Of a DNA stretch of 64,000 bases, positions 17,989-27,892 are shown piece by piece. The notes under the pieces were generated by a model, which saw nothing but the letters and a program-made list of their open reading frames with translations, did no database searches and was not told the origin of the DNA. Position 1 is the stretch's first letter, and every line of letters starts with the position of its first letter. The stretch covers positions 124,001-188,000 of the forward strand of contig NZ_LNIZ01000004.1 in assembly GCF_001469025.1 (NCBI RefSeq), given 5' to 3'. The position numbers and the translations under genes are program-made. The DNA comes from Trueperella bernardiae. GTDB taxonomy: Bacteria; Actinomycetota; Actinomycetes; Actinomycetales; Actinomycetaceae.

Positions 17989-19320
17989 CTAGACCACGTA
18001 GTCCAGGTTCTCGTCGAAGGCCCGGTCCTGCTTGGTGCGATCGGACATCTTCACCCAATCCCGCTCGGCCTCACCCACGTACACCTGGCGCGGGCGGCCG
18101 ATCTTCTGGGCCGGGTCGAGCACGAGCTCGCGGTACTGCGCGATCCAGCCGGGCAGGCGGCCGAGGGCGAACAGCGGGGTAAACATCTTCGTGGGGAAGC
18201 CCATCGCCTTGTACAGCAGGCCCGTGTAGAAGTCGACGTTCGGGTAGAGGTTGCGCTCCACGAAGTAGTCGTCCTCAAGCGCGGCCTGCTCGAGCTCCAT
18301 CGCCATGTCGAACAGCTCCGTGTCGCCCTTGAGGCGGCCGAGGATGTCGTCGGCCAGGCCCTTGACAATCTTGGCGCGCGGGTCGTAGCTCTTGTAGACG
18401 CGGTGGCCAAAACCCATGAGCTTGACGTCGTTCGTCTTGTCCTTGACCTGCTGCACGAATTCCTTGATCGGGATACCGGCCTCGCGGATGTCGTCCAGCA
18501 TGCGCAGCACCGCTTCGTTCGCGCCGCCGTGGAGCGGGCCGGACAGGGCGCCCACGCCCGCCGCCACCGAGGCGTAGATCGAGGCGCGCGAAGAGCCGAC
18601 CAGCCGCACGGTGGACGTCGAGCAGTTCTGCTCGTGGTCCGCGTGCAGGATAAACAGTTTGTCCAGCGCGTTGACGATCGTGGGATCCACGTCGTGCGTC
18701 TGGTAGGGCAGCCCGAAGGTCATGCGCAGGAAGTCCTCCGTGTAGGACTTCGAGGCGTCCGGGTAGATGAGCGGCAGGCCGGTGGCACGCTTGGAGATAA
18801 ACGCGATCATCGTGGGCACCTTCGCCAGCAGGAGGATGGAGGCCAGGTCGCGCTGTTCGGCGTCGTTCGGATCGAGCGTGTTCTCATAGTAGGTGCCCAG
18901 GCCCGCAATGCCGGCCTGCAGGATCGACATCGGGTGGCCTGACGACGGGAACGCCGTGAAGAAGCTACGGAAGTCCTCGTGCAGGAGGGTGTGCTTCTTG
19001 ATGCGGCGCGTGAAGGCCGCCAGCGACGCCGCGTCCGGCAGCTCGCCATAGATGAGCAGGTAGGCAGTCTCGAGGAAGGAGGCACGCTCGGCCAGCTGCT
19101 CGATGGGGTAGCCGCGGTAGCGCAGGATGCCCTGCCCGCCGTCAATGTACGTGATCTCCGATTCGCACGAGGCGGTGTTGGTGAATCCTGGGTCGAGGGT
19201 GGTGGTGCCGCTCTGGCTGAGCATCTGGCCGATCCTAAAGCCGTCATTGCCTTCGGTGGCGGTGACGCGTTCGAGTTCAAGAGTCGTTCCATCGATCGTC
19301 AATTGCGCATTGTTAGACAT
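17989..19320 (-). CDS. gltA: Citrate synthase
   Basis: A 443-residue type II citrate synthase. SGPLHGGANEAVLRML and MGFGHRVYKSYDPRAK contain the two catalytic histidines and the Asp lies in the later NVDFYTG. It condenses oxaloacetate with acetyl-CoA in the TCA cycle, and the isocitrate dehydrogenase at 42406 is another step of that pathway. The ATG at 19320 follows AAGGAG by five bases; a slightly longer frame to 19350 lacks a ribosome site. It is a single-gene unit ending at the convergent hairpin. Confidence 0.95.
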   Translation of the reverse strand: MSNNAQLTIDGTTLELERVTATEGNDGFRIGQMLSQSGTTTLDPGFTNTASCESEITYIDGGQGILRYRGYPIEQLAERASFLETAYLLIYGELPDAASLAAFTRRIKKHTLLHEDFRSFFTAFPSSGHPMSILQAGIAGLGTYYENTLDPNDAEQRDLASILLLAKVPTMIAFISKRATGLPLIYPDASKSYTEDFLRMTFGLPYQTHDVDPTIVNALDKLFILHADHEQNCSTSTVRLVGSSRASIYASVAAGVGALSGPLHGGANEAVLRMLDDIREAGIPIKEFVQQVKDKTNDVKLMGFGHRVYKSYDPRAKIVKGLADDILGRLKGDTELFDMAMELEQAALEDDYFVERNLYPNVDFYTGLLYKAMGFPTKMFTPLFALGRLPGWIAQYRELVLDPAQKIGRPRQVYVGEAERDWVKMSDRTKQDRAFDENLDYVV

Positions 19321-19426
19321 CGAGTCTCCTTCGCGATCCTTCCCGACCACGTTGCCGGGCAGTTAACATTCATCACACTACCCGATTGCGGAGAAAAAGT
19401 GATCCCTTAAAGTCAAGATAAATACA

Positions 19427-20551
19427 CTAGGACCGTTTCAGCAGGTCAGAAATCCTTTCCAAGCGCTTGGCGGCTTCGTTAATTGCGAAATCGGTGGCGG
19501 TGAGCGACATGCGCACCCACCCGTCCCCGGCCTCGCCGTAGAACGTTCCGGGCGCCACCACGATCCCCAGCTGGGCGCAGGCGTCCACGATGTCCCACGA
19601 CGTCGCCCCCTCGGCTCGCGCCCACAGGTACAGTCCCGCCACCGACGCCGGGTCGTTGACCAGGCCCGCCGCGTCGAGCGCCGCGAGCAGCGTTTCACGA
19701 CGCCGCCCGTACACCTCGCGCTGGGCACTCACGTGTTCGCCGTCCCCGAGGGCCACGGCCATCGCATGCTGGACGGGGGCGGGCATCATGAAGCCCAGGT
19801 GCTTACGCAGCTCCACGATCGGGGCGATGATGGCCGGATCTCCCGCCATCCAGGCGGCGCGGTAGCCGGCCATGTTCGACTGCTTCGACAGGGAGTAAAC
19901 CATGAGAAGGCCGCGCGGGTCGCCGCCGCACACGGAGTCGTCGAGTATGGAGGGCGCCTCGGCCACGTCCCAGCACAGCTCGGCGTAGCACTCGTCACTG
20001 GCCACGATAGCGCCGCGCTCGCGCGCCCAGGCCACGATCGCCCGCAACTGTTCCCGGGAGAGCACGTGCCCATTGGGATTTCCCGGCGAGTTCAGCCACA
20101 GCAGATCCACGGCCGGCCACGTGGACGGGTCGGCATCGGTGTCAATGAGAACGGTGGCTGCCCCCGCAAGCCGCGCCCCGACGTCGTAGGTGGGGTAAGC
20201 GACGTCCGGGAAGCCCACGCGCGCGCCCGCCCCCAGGCCCAGGAGGGAGGGCAACAGGCCCACCATCTCCTTCGAGCCGATCGTGGGCAGGACCCCCACG
20301 TCGGAGGTGATGCCACGCCGGGCCATCCACGCCCCGATCGCCTCCCGCAGCTCGGCGGTTCCGAGCACCGTGGGGTAGCCGTGGGCGTTGCTCGCTTCAG
20401 CGAGCGCCGCCTGTACCAGCGCAGGCGTGTCATCCACCGGGGTGCCGATCGTCAGGTCACACACCGGCCCCGGATACTGCGCTGCCCGATTCCGCGTGGG
20501 GACAAGCGTGTCCCACGGGAAATCGGGCAGGCTATCAGCGAAAAAAACCAC
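19427..20551 (-). CDS. dapC: Succinyldiaminopimelate transaminase (DapC type)
   Basis: A 374-residue class I/II PLP aminotransferase. LTIGTPVD starts the fold, LNSPGNPNGHVLS and ASDECYAELCW contact PLP, and YSLSKQSNMAGYR has the Schiff-base Lys. Position right after fdxA is the conserved actinobacterial arrangement for DapC, which acts in lysine and meso-diaminopimelate synthesis for peptidoglycan. It uses a GTG start 2 bases after the ferredoxin stop, so translation is coupled. Confidence 0.85.
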   Translation of the reverse strand: MVFFADSLPDFPWDTLVPTRNRAAQYPGPVCDLTIGTPVDDTPALVQAALAEASNAHGYPTVLGTAELREAIGAWMARRGITSDVGVLPTIGSKEMVGLLPSLLGLGAGARVGFPDVAYPTYDVGARLAGAATVLIDTDADPSTWPAVDLLWLNSPGNPNGHVLSREQLRAIVAWARERGAIVASDECYAELCWDVAEAPSILDDSVCGGDPRGLLMVYSLSKQSNMAGYRAAWMAGDPAIIAPIVELRKHLGFMMPAPVQHAMAVALGDGEHVSAQREVYGRRRETLLAALDAAGLVNDPASVAGLYLWARAEGATSWDIVDACAQLGIVVAPGTFYGEAGDGWVRMSLTATDFAINEAAKRLERISDLLKRS

Positions 20552-20553
20552 AG

Positions 20554-20877
20554 CTAATCGTTGATGCCCTGCGGCAGGTTGGCGATCAGCGGGTGGTCCT
20601 TCTTGATCGGGCCCATCTTCGAGGCGCCGCCCGGCGAGCCGAGATCATCAAAGAACTCGACGTTCGCCTTGTAATAATCGGACCACTCCTCCGGGGTGTC
20701 GTCCTCATAGTAGATGGCCTCCACCGGGCACACCGGCTCGCAGGCGCCACAATCCACGCACTCGTCAGGGTGAATGTAGAGCATGCGCTCGCCCTCGTAG
20801 ATGCAGTCCACAGGGCATTCGTCGACGCAGGCGCGATCCTTCACGTCCACGCAGGGCAAAGCGATAATGTACGTCAC
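20554..20877 (-). CDS. fdxA: Ferredoxin, 7Fe type
   Basis: A 107-residue ferredoxin. Cysteines at 9, 17, 21 and 25 and at 40, 43, 46 and 50 (ECVDCGACEPVCP) match the mycobacterial FdxA pattern of one 3Fe-4S and one 4Fe-4S cluster. The acidic C-terminal half is typical. It is a small soluble electron carrier. It starts with GTG after AGAGGA and heads the fdxA-dapC operon. Confidence 0.93.
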   Translation of the reverse strand: MTYIIALPCVDVKDRACVDECPVDCIYEGERMLYIHPDECVDCGACEPVCPVEAIYYEDDTPEEWSDYYKANVEFFDDLGSPGGASKMGPIKKDHPLIANLPQGIND

Positions 20878-20931
20878 GCTATCCTCTTTCTCTTCCTCTT
20901 ACTGCTCTCAATCCTAGTACGAAAGACGGAC

Positions 20932-23004
20932 TCACCCGCACTTGACTGCGTGTACCGGCTGGTAGGTCCACGTGTACTGGGAATCCTCGTGGACCTCGCC
21001 GTTGAGCTTGACCACGCGGCCCACCGTCACCGTAAATCCGGGACCGCCCGCCGGCGAGGCCTCGCAGTCCCTGGCCGGGTTCGTCTTCGTCTCAGGCTGA
21101 ACGTAGTTGTACGGCTGGCCCTGCCACACCTCCACGTCCCAGTAGTGGGTGGACCACAGGCGCGTGTAGACCCGGCCGTCCGCCACCCAGGCCTCCACCA
21201 GTGCGCCGTAGGGGGTGTTGTTCTTCCAGATCATCTCGATCTGCCCGCTCCACAGGGTGGACTCCAGGCCCATCGGGTAGCGGCTGAAGTACTTCGAGTG
21301 CGGCTTGTGGGCCACGTCCACCATGCCGGCCCGGTAGCCGATGTTGAAGGTGTTGGTGGACAGCTGGGACAGGCCGCCGCCCAGCGCCGTGGAGTTAAAG
21401 CCGTTGGAGACCACGCCGGAGGAGACGAAGCCGTGGGCCTCGTCGATCGGGCCGAGCGCTTCCTCAAGATTGAACTCCTCGCCGGGCTTGACGAGCGTGT
21501 TGTTGACCATGCGCGTGCCGACCACCAGGTTGGTGGTGCGCACCGAGTCGTTGGTGAGCGGCGTGGAGATTTCGGAGACGACTTCCTTGATCCCCATCTT
21601 CTCAGCCGCCTCGGTGGTGAACTTCGGCTCCTGGACCGTGACCTCGGCGACGACCGTCCGGTCCGTTCCCTGTGGCAGCGCGAGCAGCGCCGTGGCGATC
21701 TGCTCCGCATCCACCGACTCCCCGCTCTCCGACGGGGTGATCTTCGGCGCGCCATCCATGATCGCGATCGTGGCGTCCTTCGGCGTCCCGAGCACGTCGC
21801 CCACGGCCTCTTGGATCACGGCGTTGAGCTTGTCCTTATCGACGACGAGCGACGCCTTACCCTCCGCCGTCGTGACACTCATCAGGTCGGCTGTCTGGGC
21901 CGGCTGAAGTTCGACCAGCGAATCCTTGACCGTGATCGAAATCTTGTCGCTCAGCAACGGGTCCACCGAGGAGGTGGCGAAGTCCTGCATGTCCTGCGTG
22001 GAGACCTCGGGGTCCACCGTGGTGGTGGGCAGCTCGATCGGGGCGTCACCCGCCAGCCAGTTGCCCAGGATCGTCTCCCCCGCCGCGCTGGTGTCCAGCG
22101 AGCGGCCCTCCTTCGCGTCGGTCACCTGGGTGGCCGCGTCCACGATCGCCAGCTCGGCGTTGGCCGGGTCCTGCTTGAATACCTCGCCCAGGCGTGCCAC
22201 CTCGGAATCGAGGGAGGCCTGGTCGGCCGTGAGGACGGCGTCGACGTTCGCGGCGCCGGAGATGTGAGCCCAGAGCCGGCGCGGGTCGAGCGAGAAGACG
22301 GTGAGCCCATGGAACGTCTTGTCATAGTCGATCTCGAGGGCGATGTTGCCGGGATTGACCGCGTCGGACTTGTCATCGCCCGCCACGCCCACCTGGCGTG
22401 GCGTGGCGAGGACGTCCTGGAGGCCGGAGGCGAGGGTTTCGCGTGCCTGGGCCTCATTCATGCCGCCCACCTGCACGCCCGAGATCGACGTGTTGGACGG
22501 GATCTTGTCTTGATAGGCGTAGGCCGCGCCCGTATAGGCGCCACCAAGCAACACCACGGTCGCCGCCACCCAGGGCCACTTGCGCCGCTTCTTCTTCACG
22601 GCCTCCCCCTCACTTTCCGCAGGCTCGCTCGCCGGTTCACCCGCCGGCACGAAGGCCGGAGCCGGGTTGGTGTCAAAGCGAGCGGTTTCTTCCGCGTCCG
22701 CGGGGCCGGCGAAGTGCTCGGTCTGCGCAAACTGCTCAGTGGCCGCAAACTGCCCGGCCTCTGTAGCGCCCATCGCCTGAGTCTGGGCCGGATCTGCCGC
22801 GCCCATCGCCTCGGTTGGCCGCTGCGCGGCCTCCATCGCCTGGGTCTCCTGCTCGGCGCCCGCCTGCTCGCCTGCCGGCTCACCGGCCGGGGTCTCTGCC
22901 GCGGTCGCGCCCGCCGAGTCGGCGCCGTTCGCCTCGTCGGTGGACTCATCGCCGAGGCGCCTGCGCCACGCGTCGACGAGGTTGTCGTCCTGGTTATCAG
23001 CCAC
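20932..23004 (-). CDS. VanW family wall-associated protein with PG-binding domains
   Basis: A 690-residue protein. Residues 1-140 are a cytoplasmic Ala/Glu/Thr-rich arm with recurring QAM and AMGA units. A basic stop (VKKKRRKW) and one membrane helix (144-163) follow. Outside the cell are putative peptidoglycan-binding (PG_binding_4-like) domains and then a VanW domain (about residues 480-640; VKPGEEFNLEEALG, FNSTALGGGLSQLSTN). VanW's reaction is unknown, but the family is tied to cell-wall biology. The GTG at 23004 follows AAGGGAGAA; the longer frame upstream has no ribosome site. Confidence 0.85.
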   Translation of the reverse strand: MADNQDDNLVDAWRRRLGDESTDEANGADSAGATAAETPAGEPAGEQAGAEQETQAMEAAQRPTEAMGAADPAQTQAMGATEAGQFAATEQFAQTEHFAGPADAEETARFDTNPAPAFVPAGEPASEPAESEGEAVKKKRRKWPWVAATVVLLGGAYTGAAYAYQDKIPSNTSISGVQVGGMNEAQARETLASGLQDVLATPRQVGVAGDDKSDAVNPGNIALEIDYDKTFHGLTVFSLDPRRLWAHISGAANVDAVLTADQASLDSEVARLGEVFKQDPANAELAIVDAATQVTDAKEGRSLDTSAAGETILGNWLAGDAPIELPTTTVDPEVSTQDMQDFATSSVDPLLSDKISITVKDSLVELQPAQTADLMSVTTAEGKASLVVDKDKLNAVIQEAVGDVLGTPKDATIAIMDGAPKITPSESGESVDAEQIATALLALPQGTDRTVVAEVTVQEPKFTTEAAEKMGIKEVVSEISTPLTNDSVRTTNLVVGTRMVNNTLVKPGEEFNLEEALGPIDEAHGFVSSGVVSNGFNSTALGGGLSQLSTNTFNIGYRAGMVDVAHKPHSKYFSRYPMGLESTLWSGQIEMIWKNNTPYGALVEAWVADGRVYTRLWSTHYWDVEVWQGQPYNYVQPETKTNPARDCEASPAGGPGFTVTVGRVVKLNGEVHEDSQYTWTYQPVHAVKCG

Positions 23005-23086
23005 GTTTTCTCCCTTGTTCACACCGATCTTACTAAGACACCTCCGGGTGTTGCTGAAAAGGCCGCCAACGTCACCCGCGCGGCCG

Positions 23087-23476
23087 CTACAGGCCCGCCT
23101 CGGCGTCGTCGACGTCGTCGGCGCCCTCGTCCCCCAGGCCACGGCGCGCCCCGTAACGGATCACGAGCGGCACAGGAAAGACCGCCGATACGGCCGCGAC
23201 GAGGACCCAGGTGGACGAAACGCCGGCGCCGACCACGGCGAGCGTGTCATCGGCGGGCGGGAAGTAGACCAGCCACCCCGTCGCGGCGAATGTGCCGATG
23301 ACGTAGGCCACCCAGGCCCCAAACGAGCCCCACTCCCACATGAACCACGCGCCGGCGGCCACGATCCCCGCGGCCAGCCCAACGCCCACCCACGGCATAT
23401 CCAAGGGTCCGGCCGACACCACCACGGTCAGCATCCCCGTGACGAAGCCGACCACCGCGCCGACGACGCTCTTCAC
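23087..23476 (-). CDS. Small four-helix membrane protein (DUF6113-like) after typA
   Basis: A 129-residue protein (GTG at 23476, overlapping the typA stop as GTGA). It has about four hydrophobic segments, with MPWVGVGLAAGIVAAGAWF and GAWVAYVIGTFAATGWLVYF the clearest, and an acidic tail rich in Asp and Glu. A small membrane protein right after typA is common in Actinomycetaceae and is annotated DUF6113 in relatives; I assign that only by context and shape. Function unknown. Confidence 0.65.
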   Translation of the reverse strand: MKSVVGAVVGFVTGMLTVVVSAGPLDMPWVGVGLAAGIVAAGAWFMWEWGSFGAWVAYVIGTFAATGWLVYFPPADDTLAVVGAGVSSTWVLVAAVSAVFPVPLVIRYGARRGLGDEGADDVDDAEAGL

Positions 23477-25413
23477 TTGCCCGCCTTCGCCGCGGCCTTC
23501 TTCCGCCCGGCCTCCCGCCCGCGCAGCGTCGCGGACAGCTCGACCTTGCGGATGCGCGCCGTCTCGGGCGTGACCTCGATGCACTCGTCGGCGGCGGCGA
23601 ACTCGATCGCCTCCTCGAGCGTGAGGTAGCGCCGGGCCTGGAGCGTTTCGAAGACGTCGGCGGTGGAGGAGCGCATGTTCGTCATCTCCTTTGCGCGCAC
23701 CACGTTCACATCCATGTCCTCGTTACGCGGGTTCTCGCCCACTACCTGGCCCTCGTAGACCTCGTCGCCCGGGTCCACGAAGAACGTGCCGCGGTCCTCG
23801 AGGCGCTGCAGGGAGAACGCTGTCACCTGGCCCTGACGGTCCGACACGAGCGAGCCGGTCTGGCGCGAGACGATCTCCCCCGCCCACGGCTTGTAGCCCT
23901 CCGAGATCGAGGTGTAGATACCCGTGCCGCGCGTGAGCGTGAGAAACTGCGTGCGGAAGCCGATAAGCCCGCGTGCCGGCACGATGAACTCCATGCGCAC
24001 CCACCCCGAGCCGCGGTTCGCCATCGTCTCCAGGTGGCCCTTGCGCAGCGCCATGAGCTGGGTGACCGCGCCCAGGTACTCCTCGGGCACGTCCACCTGC
24101 GCGCGCTCCCACGGCTCGTTCACGACGCCGTCGATCACCTTGCGCACCACCTGCGGCTTGCCCACGGTCAGTTCGAAGCCCTCGCGGCGCATCGTCTCCA
24201 CGAGCACGGCCAACGCCAGCTCGCCGCGGTCCTGGACCTCCCACGTGTCAGGGCGGTCGGTGGGCAGCACGCGGATCGACACGTTGCCCACGAGCTCCTG
24301 GGTGAGCCGGTCGCGGATCTGGCGGGCCGTCAGCTTGTGGCCAGCCACGCGGCCGGCCAGCGGGGAGGTGTTCGTGCCGATCGTCATGGAAATCGCCGGA
24401 TCATCAATGTGGATCGGCGGGCGCGGGCGCGGGTCCTCCATGTCCACCAGCGTCTCACCGATCGTGATGTTGGCAATCCCCGCGATGGCCACGATGTCAC
24501 CCGGGCCGGCGCTCGGGGCCGGCTGGCGCTCGAGGCCCTTCGTACGCAGGAGCTCAGTGATGTGGACGCGCTCGATCGGCGAATCCGGGCCGTCGGCCAA
24601 GCCCACCCAGGCGCCCTTCTTCAGCTCGCCGGAAAACACGCGCACGAGCGCCAAACGGCCGAGGAACGGCGAGGCGTCCAGGTTGGTCACCTGCGCAACG
24701 AGCGGGGCCGCCGGGTCATACGTGGGCGCGGGCACGTGCTGCAAAATGGCGCGGAAGAGCGGCTCGAGGTTGGGCGAGTCCGGCAGGGCGCCGTCGTCGG
24801 GCTGGGTCAGCGACGCGCGGCCGGCCTTCGCGGCGGCGTAAACCACGGGGATCTCCAGGATCGCCTCGAGGTCGAGTGCAGTGCCCTCACTTTCGACGTC
24901 GGCGGCGAGGTTGAGCAGCAGCTCCTGGGTTTCCTGGACCACCTCGGATATGCGGGCGTCGGGGCGGTCGACCTTGTTGATGACCGGGATGACGGGCAGG
25001 CCGGCCTCGAGCGCCTTGCGCAGCACGAAGCGGGTCTGCGGCAGCGGGCCCTCGGACGAATCGACGAGGAGCACCACGCCGTCCACCATCGACAGCCCGC
25101 GCTCGACCTCGCCGGAGAAGTCCGCGTGCCCGGGGGTGTCGATGACGTTGATGGTCAGCCCCTCGGGCGCGCCGAACTCGGCCGCGGACGGGCCCACGTA
25201 GGAGATGGCCGTGTTCTTAGCCAGGATCGTGATGCCCTTCTCGCGCTCGATGTCGCCCGAGTCCATCACGCGTTCGCCGGTGGACTCCACCGTGGCATGC
25301 GGGTCAAAGACGCCACCCTGCCAGAGCATGGCGTCCACCAGGGTGGTCTTGCCGTGGTCGACATGGGCCACGATCGCGACGTTGCGCAGATCGTTGCGAA
25401 CGGTGAGGGTCAT
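23473..25413 (-). CDS. typA: Ribosome-associated GTPase TypA/BipA
   Basis: A 646-residue translational GTPase. G1 [10 protein letters not shown], switch motif [12 protein letters not shown]3 DTPGHADF, G4 NKVDRPDAR, then the EF-G-like domains and the BipA-specific C-terminus ([13 protein letters not shown]). It acts on the ribosome in assembly and stress adaptation. The ATG follows GAAGGA. The frame is full length, with a lysine/alanine-rich tail. The downstream membrane gene overlaps the stop. Confidence 0.95.
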   Translation of the reverse strand: MTLTVRNDLRNVAIVAHVDHGKTTLVDAMLWQGGVFDPHATVESTGERVMDSGDIEREKGITILAKNTAISYVGPSAAEFGAPEGLTINVIDTPGHADFSGEVERGLSMVDGVVLLVDSSEGPLPQTRFVLRKALEAGLPVIPVINKVDRPDARISEVVQETQELLLNLAADVESEGTALDLEAILEIPVVYAAAKAGRASLTQPDDGALPDSPNLEPLFRAILQHVPAPTYDPAAPLVAQVTNLDASPFLGRLALVRVFSGELKKGAWVGLADGPDSPIERVHITELLRTKGLERQPAPSAGPGDIVAIAGIANITIGETLVDMEDPRPRPPIHIDDPAISMTIGTNTSPLAGRVAGHKLTARQIRDRLTQELVGNVSIRVLPTDRPDTWEVQDRGELALAVLVETMRREGFELTVGKPQVVRKVIDGVVNEPWERAQVDVPEEYLGAVTQLMALRKGHLETMANRGSGWVRMEFIVPARGLIGFRTQFLTLTRGTGIYTSISEGYKPWAGEIVSRQTGSLVSDRQGQVTAFSLQRLEDRGTFFVDPGDEVYEGQVVGENPRNEDMDVNVVRAKEMTNMRSSTADVFETLQARRYLTLEEAIEFAAADECIEVTPETARIRKVELSATLRGREAGRKKAAAKAGK

Positions 25414-25550
25414 AGGAATCCTTCAGGTAGAAAGCCAACGTCTCATCCTAAACCCGGCCCGCCGCACCGGCGTAGAGCGGCCGGCCAAATGCGAGCGAAA
25501 GTACACGGGCCCGCCCGGCAGCGCCCAGCGGAGCGTGAGAGAATACCGGC

Positions 25551-26165
25551 ATGACTGTGATCCTGCGCGGTAAAACCCGCACCTACGCCTACCTCCTCTA
25601 CGCCCTCGCCGCCATCTCCCTGGTGGGCTCGGCGGTCCACGGCGGGGTGGCCGAGCTGCTGTGGGCCGTGCCGATCGCCGCCGTCCTCGCCGCCTTCGGC
25701 TGGGTGGTCTTCCACAACCCACGCCTCGAGGTGGGGCCCGGCGGCCTGCGCGTGGTCAACATTATCCGCGAACACCTGATCCCCTGGTCCGACCTGGCGC
25801 TCGCCGAAAACCGCTGGGGCCTCTACCTCTACAACCGGGCTGACCGCAAGATCAGCGTGTGGGGCGTGCCCTCGAACGTGGGCCTGTTCAACAACTCCTG
25901 GCGCGACCGCAAGAAGGCCTACGAGGATCCGGACATTGTGTGGGAGGACTCCGGCACGCTCTCCCGCACCGTCTCCACCGGCTTCGCCGCGGACCTCATC
26001 ATGGTCCGCCACGGCAACATCACCCGCAACGCCCAGCTACGCGCCAGCCTCAAGCCCGCGCAATACTGGCCCGATCAGACGGTGACGAAGTTCCAGCCCC
26101 TGCCGGTCATCGTGCTCGGCGTGGCGCTCGCCGGAGCGGGTCTGGCAATCGCGGGCACCCGCTAG
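25551..26165 (+). CDS. PH-domain membrane protein (bPH_6-like)
   Basis: A 204-residue protein with two N-terminal membrane helices (residues 13-52), then a bacterial PH-type segment (NPRLEVGPGGLRVVNIIREH, LIPWSDLALAENRW), and a final hydrophobic helix. This matches the bPH_6 layout widespread in actinobacteria; the role is unknown. The ATG is six bases after GAGAAT, a weak -10 like those of leaderless genes here. Its TAG stop shares the sequence CTAG with the stop of the convergent ABC gene. Confidence 0.7.
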   Translation: MTVILRGKTRTYAYLLYALAAISLVGSAVHGGVAELLWAVPIAAVLAAFGWVVFHNPRLEVGPGGLRVVNIIREHLIPWSDLALAENRWGLYLYNRADRKISVWGVPSNVGLFNNSWRDRKKAYEDPDIVWEDSGTLSRTVSTGFAADLIMVRHGNITRNAQLRASLKPAQYWPDQTVTKFQPLPVIVLGVALAGAGLAIAGTR

Positions 26166-27892
26166 TCCTGTTGCCAGGCTTCCCACAGTGAGGCGTACTC
26201 CCCGCCCCTAGCCACCAGCTCGTCGTGCGAGCCGAGCTCGGCTACCTCGCCGTCGATCATGACAGCCACGCGGTCGGCGTCGTAGGCCGTGTAAAGGCGG
26301 TGGGCGATCGAGATCACCGTGCGGCCCTCGAGCAGGCGCAGCAGCGACTGTTCGGCCGAGCGCGCCACCGTAGGGTCGAGCAGCGAGGTCGCCTCGTCGA
26401 GGATGAGCACGTCAGGGTCGAGTAGCACAATGCGCGCCAGGGCCAGCTGCTGGGCCTGCGACGGCGCCAGCTCCTTCTCCCCCGAACCCACGCGGGTCTG
26501 AAGGCCCTTCTCCAAGCGCTCCACCCACGTGGCGTCAACGGTGGCGAGCGCCGCGAGCAGCTCGGCGTCGGTGGCATCCTCCTTGGCAAAGCGCAGGTTG
26601 TCGGCGATCGTGCCCACGAACACGTGATTTTCCTGGGTGACGAGCGCGATGGTCTGATGCAAGAGCGCCTCGGGCAGCGCCGTGACCTCCACCCCGCCCA
26701 CGCGGATCGAGCCACACCCCGGCGGGTTGACCGCGGCGATGAGGCGGCCGAGGGTCGACTTGCCCGCGCCCGACGGGCCGACGATCGCCAGCCGTTCACC
26801 CGGGGCAACCTCGAGGCTGACGTCGCGCAACACGGGCCGGCCGTCGCGATAGCTGAACGAGACGCCCTCCACACTGACCGCGGAACTGGCCGGGACGGCG
26901 TCGCCGGCAACCCTGTCCGCCTCAACCTCGGCCACGCCGAAGATACGGGCGAGCGCGACGGCGGCGAACTGTAGCTCGTCGAACCACCAGGCGAGCTCAT
27001 CCAGCGGCACACGCAGCTGCTGGGCATACAGTGTGACGGCGATGACCGCACCCACCGTCACATACCCCAGGCCCACCAGCCAGGCCCCCCACAGGATCGA
27101 GATGACCATCGGGGCGTAAAGCACCGCAAGCAAGGAGATGACCAGGTAGGAGCGCATGAGCCCCGAGTAGCGCTCGTTGTCCCAGTACTCGCGCAGGAGC
27201 ACGGAGGTGCGGCGGATGCGCACCTCACTCATCGCCAGCGAATCGACCGTGGCGGACTGCTCCACGGTTTCCGTGATGTCACCCGAGACCTCGGCGTTGA
27301 GCGCGGAGGCCGCCAGGTACACGGCGATCGTACGGCGCAAATACTTGCGTACCACGAAGTACATCGGAACAAAACTCAGGAGCACCACAAAGCCGACCCG
27401 CCACTCCACCAGGAACGCCGCCACCACCGTGACGACCACCTGGAAGGACAGCACCATGATGCGCGATACCCCTTGGCGAATGATGAACTCCACCCGGTTG
27501 ACGTCGGCGGTGGTGCGCCCCAGCAGGTCGCCCGTGCCGGCCGCCTCGACCGTGGACAGCGGCAAGTGCATGACGGCCTCCACCAGCCGCACGCGCAACT
27601 CGTGGAACACCTTCTGCCCCAGCACGCGACTACGGAAGTCGGCGAACCATGTGGCGACCACGTTGGCCAGCATTGAGATCGCGATCGCTACCACATACGT
27701 GCGGATCACCGCTGCCTGTGCCCCGCCCGCGAGCGCGTCGAAGGAGCGCCCGATGATCCATGGAGTGATGACGGCGGCCACGGCCACCACGATCTGCGTG
27801 GCGATGACCAGCAGAAATTCGTCCTTGTAGGCGGCGAAGAGTTCGAGCATCTTCGCCCCGACCGTCCGGTTTGTTGCAATGGGTAGTTTCAT
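26162..27892 (-). CDS. ABC exporter half-transporter, ATP-binding site partner 1
   Basis: A 576-residue six-helix permease fused to an ATPase. Walker A is intact (GPSGAGKS, 372-379), Walker B plus catalytic Glu is intact (VLILDE, 495-500) and the switch His is present (ISIAHRL, about 531). The signature motif is degenerate: LAPSQ (475-479) replaces LSGGQ. This is the mirror image of its partner, so the two should form a heterodimer with one working ATP site. The start overlaps the partner stop (ATGA). The exported substrate is unknown. Confidence 0.9.
   Translation of the reverse strand: MKLPIATNRTVGAKMLELFAAYKDEFLLVIATQIVVAVAAVITPWIIGRSFDALAGGAQAAVIRTYVVAIAISMLANVVATWFADFRSRVLGQKVFHELRVRLVEAVMHLPLSTVEAAGTGDLLGRTTADVNRVEFIIRQGVSRIMVLSFQVVVTVVAAFLVEWRVGFVVLLSFVPMYFVVRKYLRRTIAVYLAASALNAEVSGDITETVEQSATVDSLAMSEVRIRRTSVLLREYWDNERYSGLMRSYLVISLLAVLYAPMVISILWGAWLVGLGYVTVGAVIAVTLYAQQLRVPLDELAWWFDELQFAAVALARIFGVAEVEADRVAGDAVPASSAVSVEGVSFSYRDGRPVLRDVSLEVAPGERLAIVGPSGAGKSTLGRLIAAVNPPGCGSIRVGGVEVTALPEALLHQTIALVTQENHVFVGTIADNLRFAKEDATDAELLAALATVDATWVERLEKGLQTRVGSGEKELAPSQAQQLALARIVLLDPDVLILDEATSLLDPTVARSAEQSLLRLLEGRTVISIAHRLYTAYDADRVAVMIDGEVAELGSHDELVARGGEYASLWEAWQQD

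Noticed and set aside
20593-23301. A 902-codon plus-strand frame
   Set aside because: It runs antisense to fdxA and the VanW gene and is rich in His, Arg, Val and Gly, the usual GC-shadow composition.
24034-25554. A 506-codon plus-strand frame opposite typA
   Set aside because: Antisense to a certain GTPase gene; His/Arg/Gly-rich shadow.
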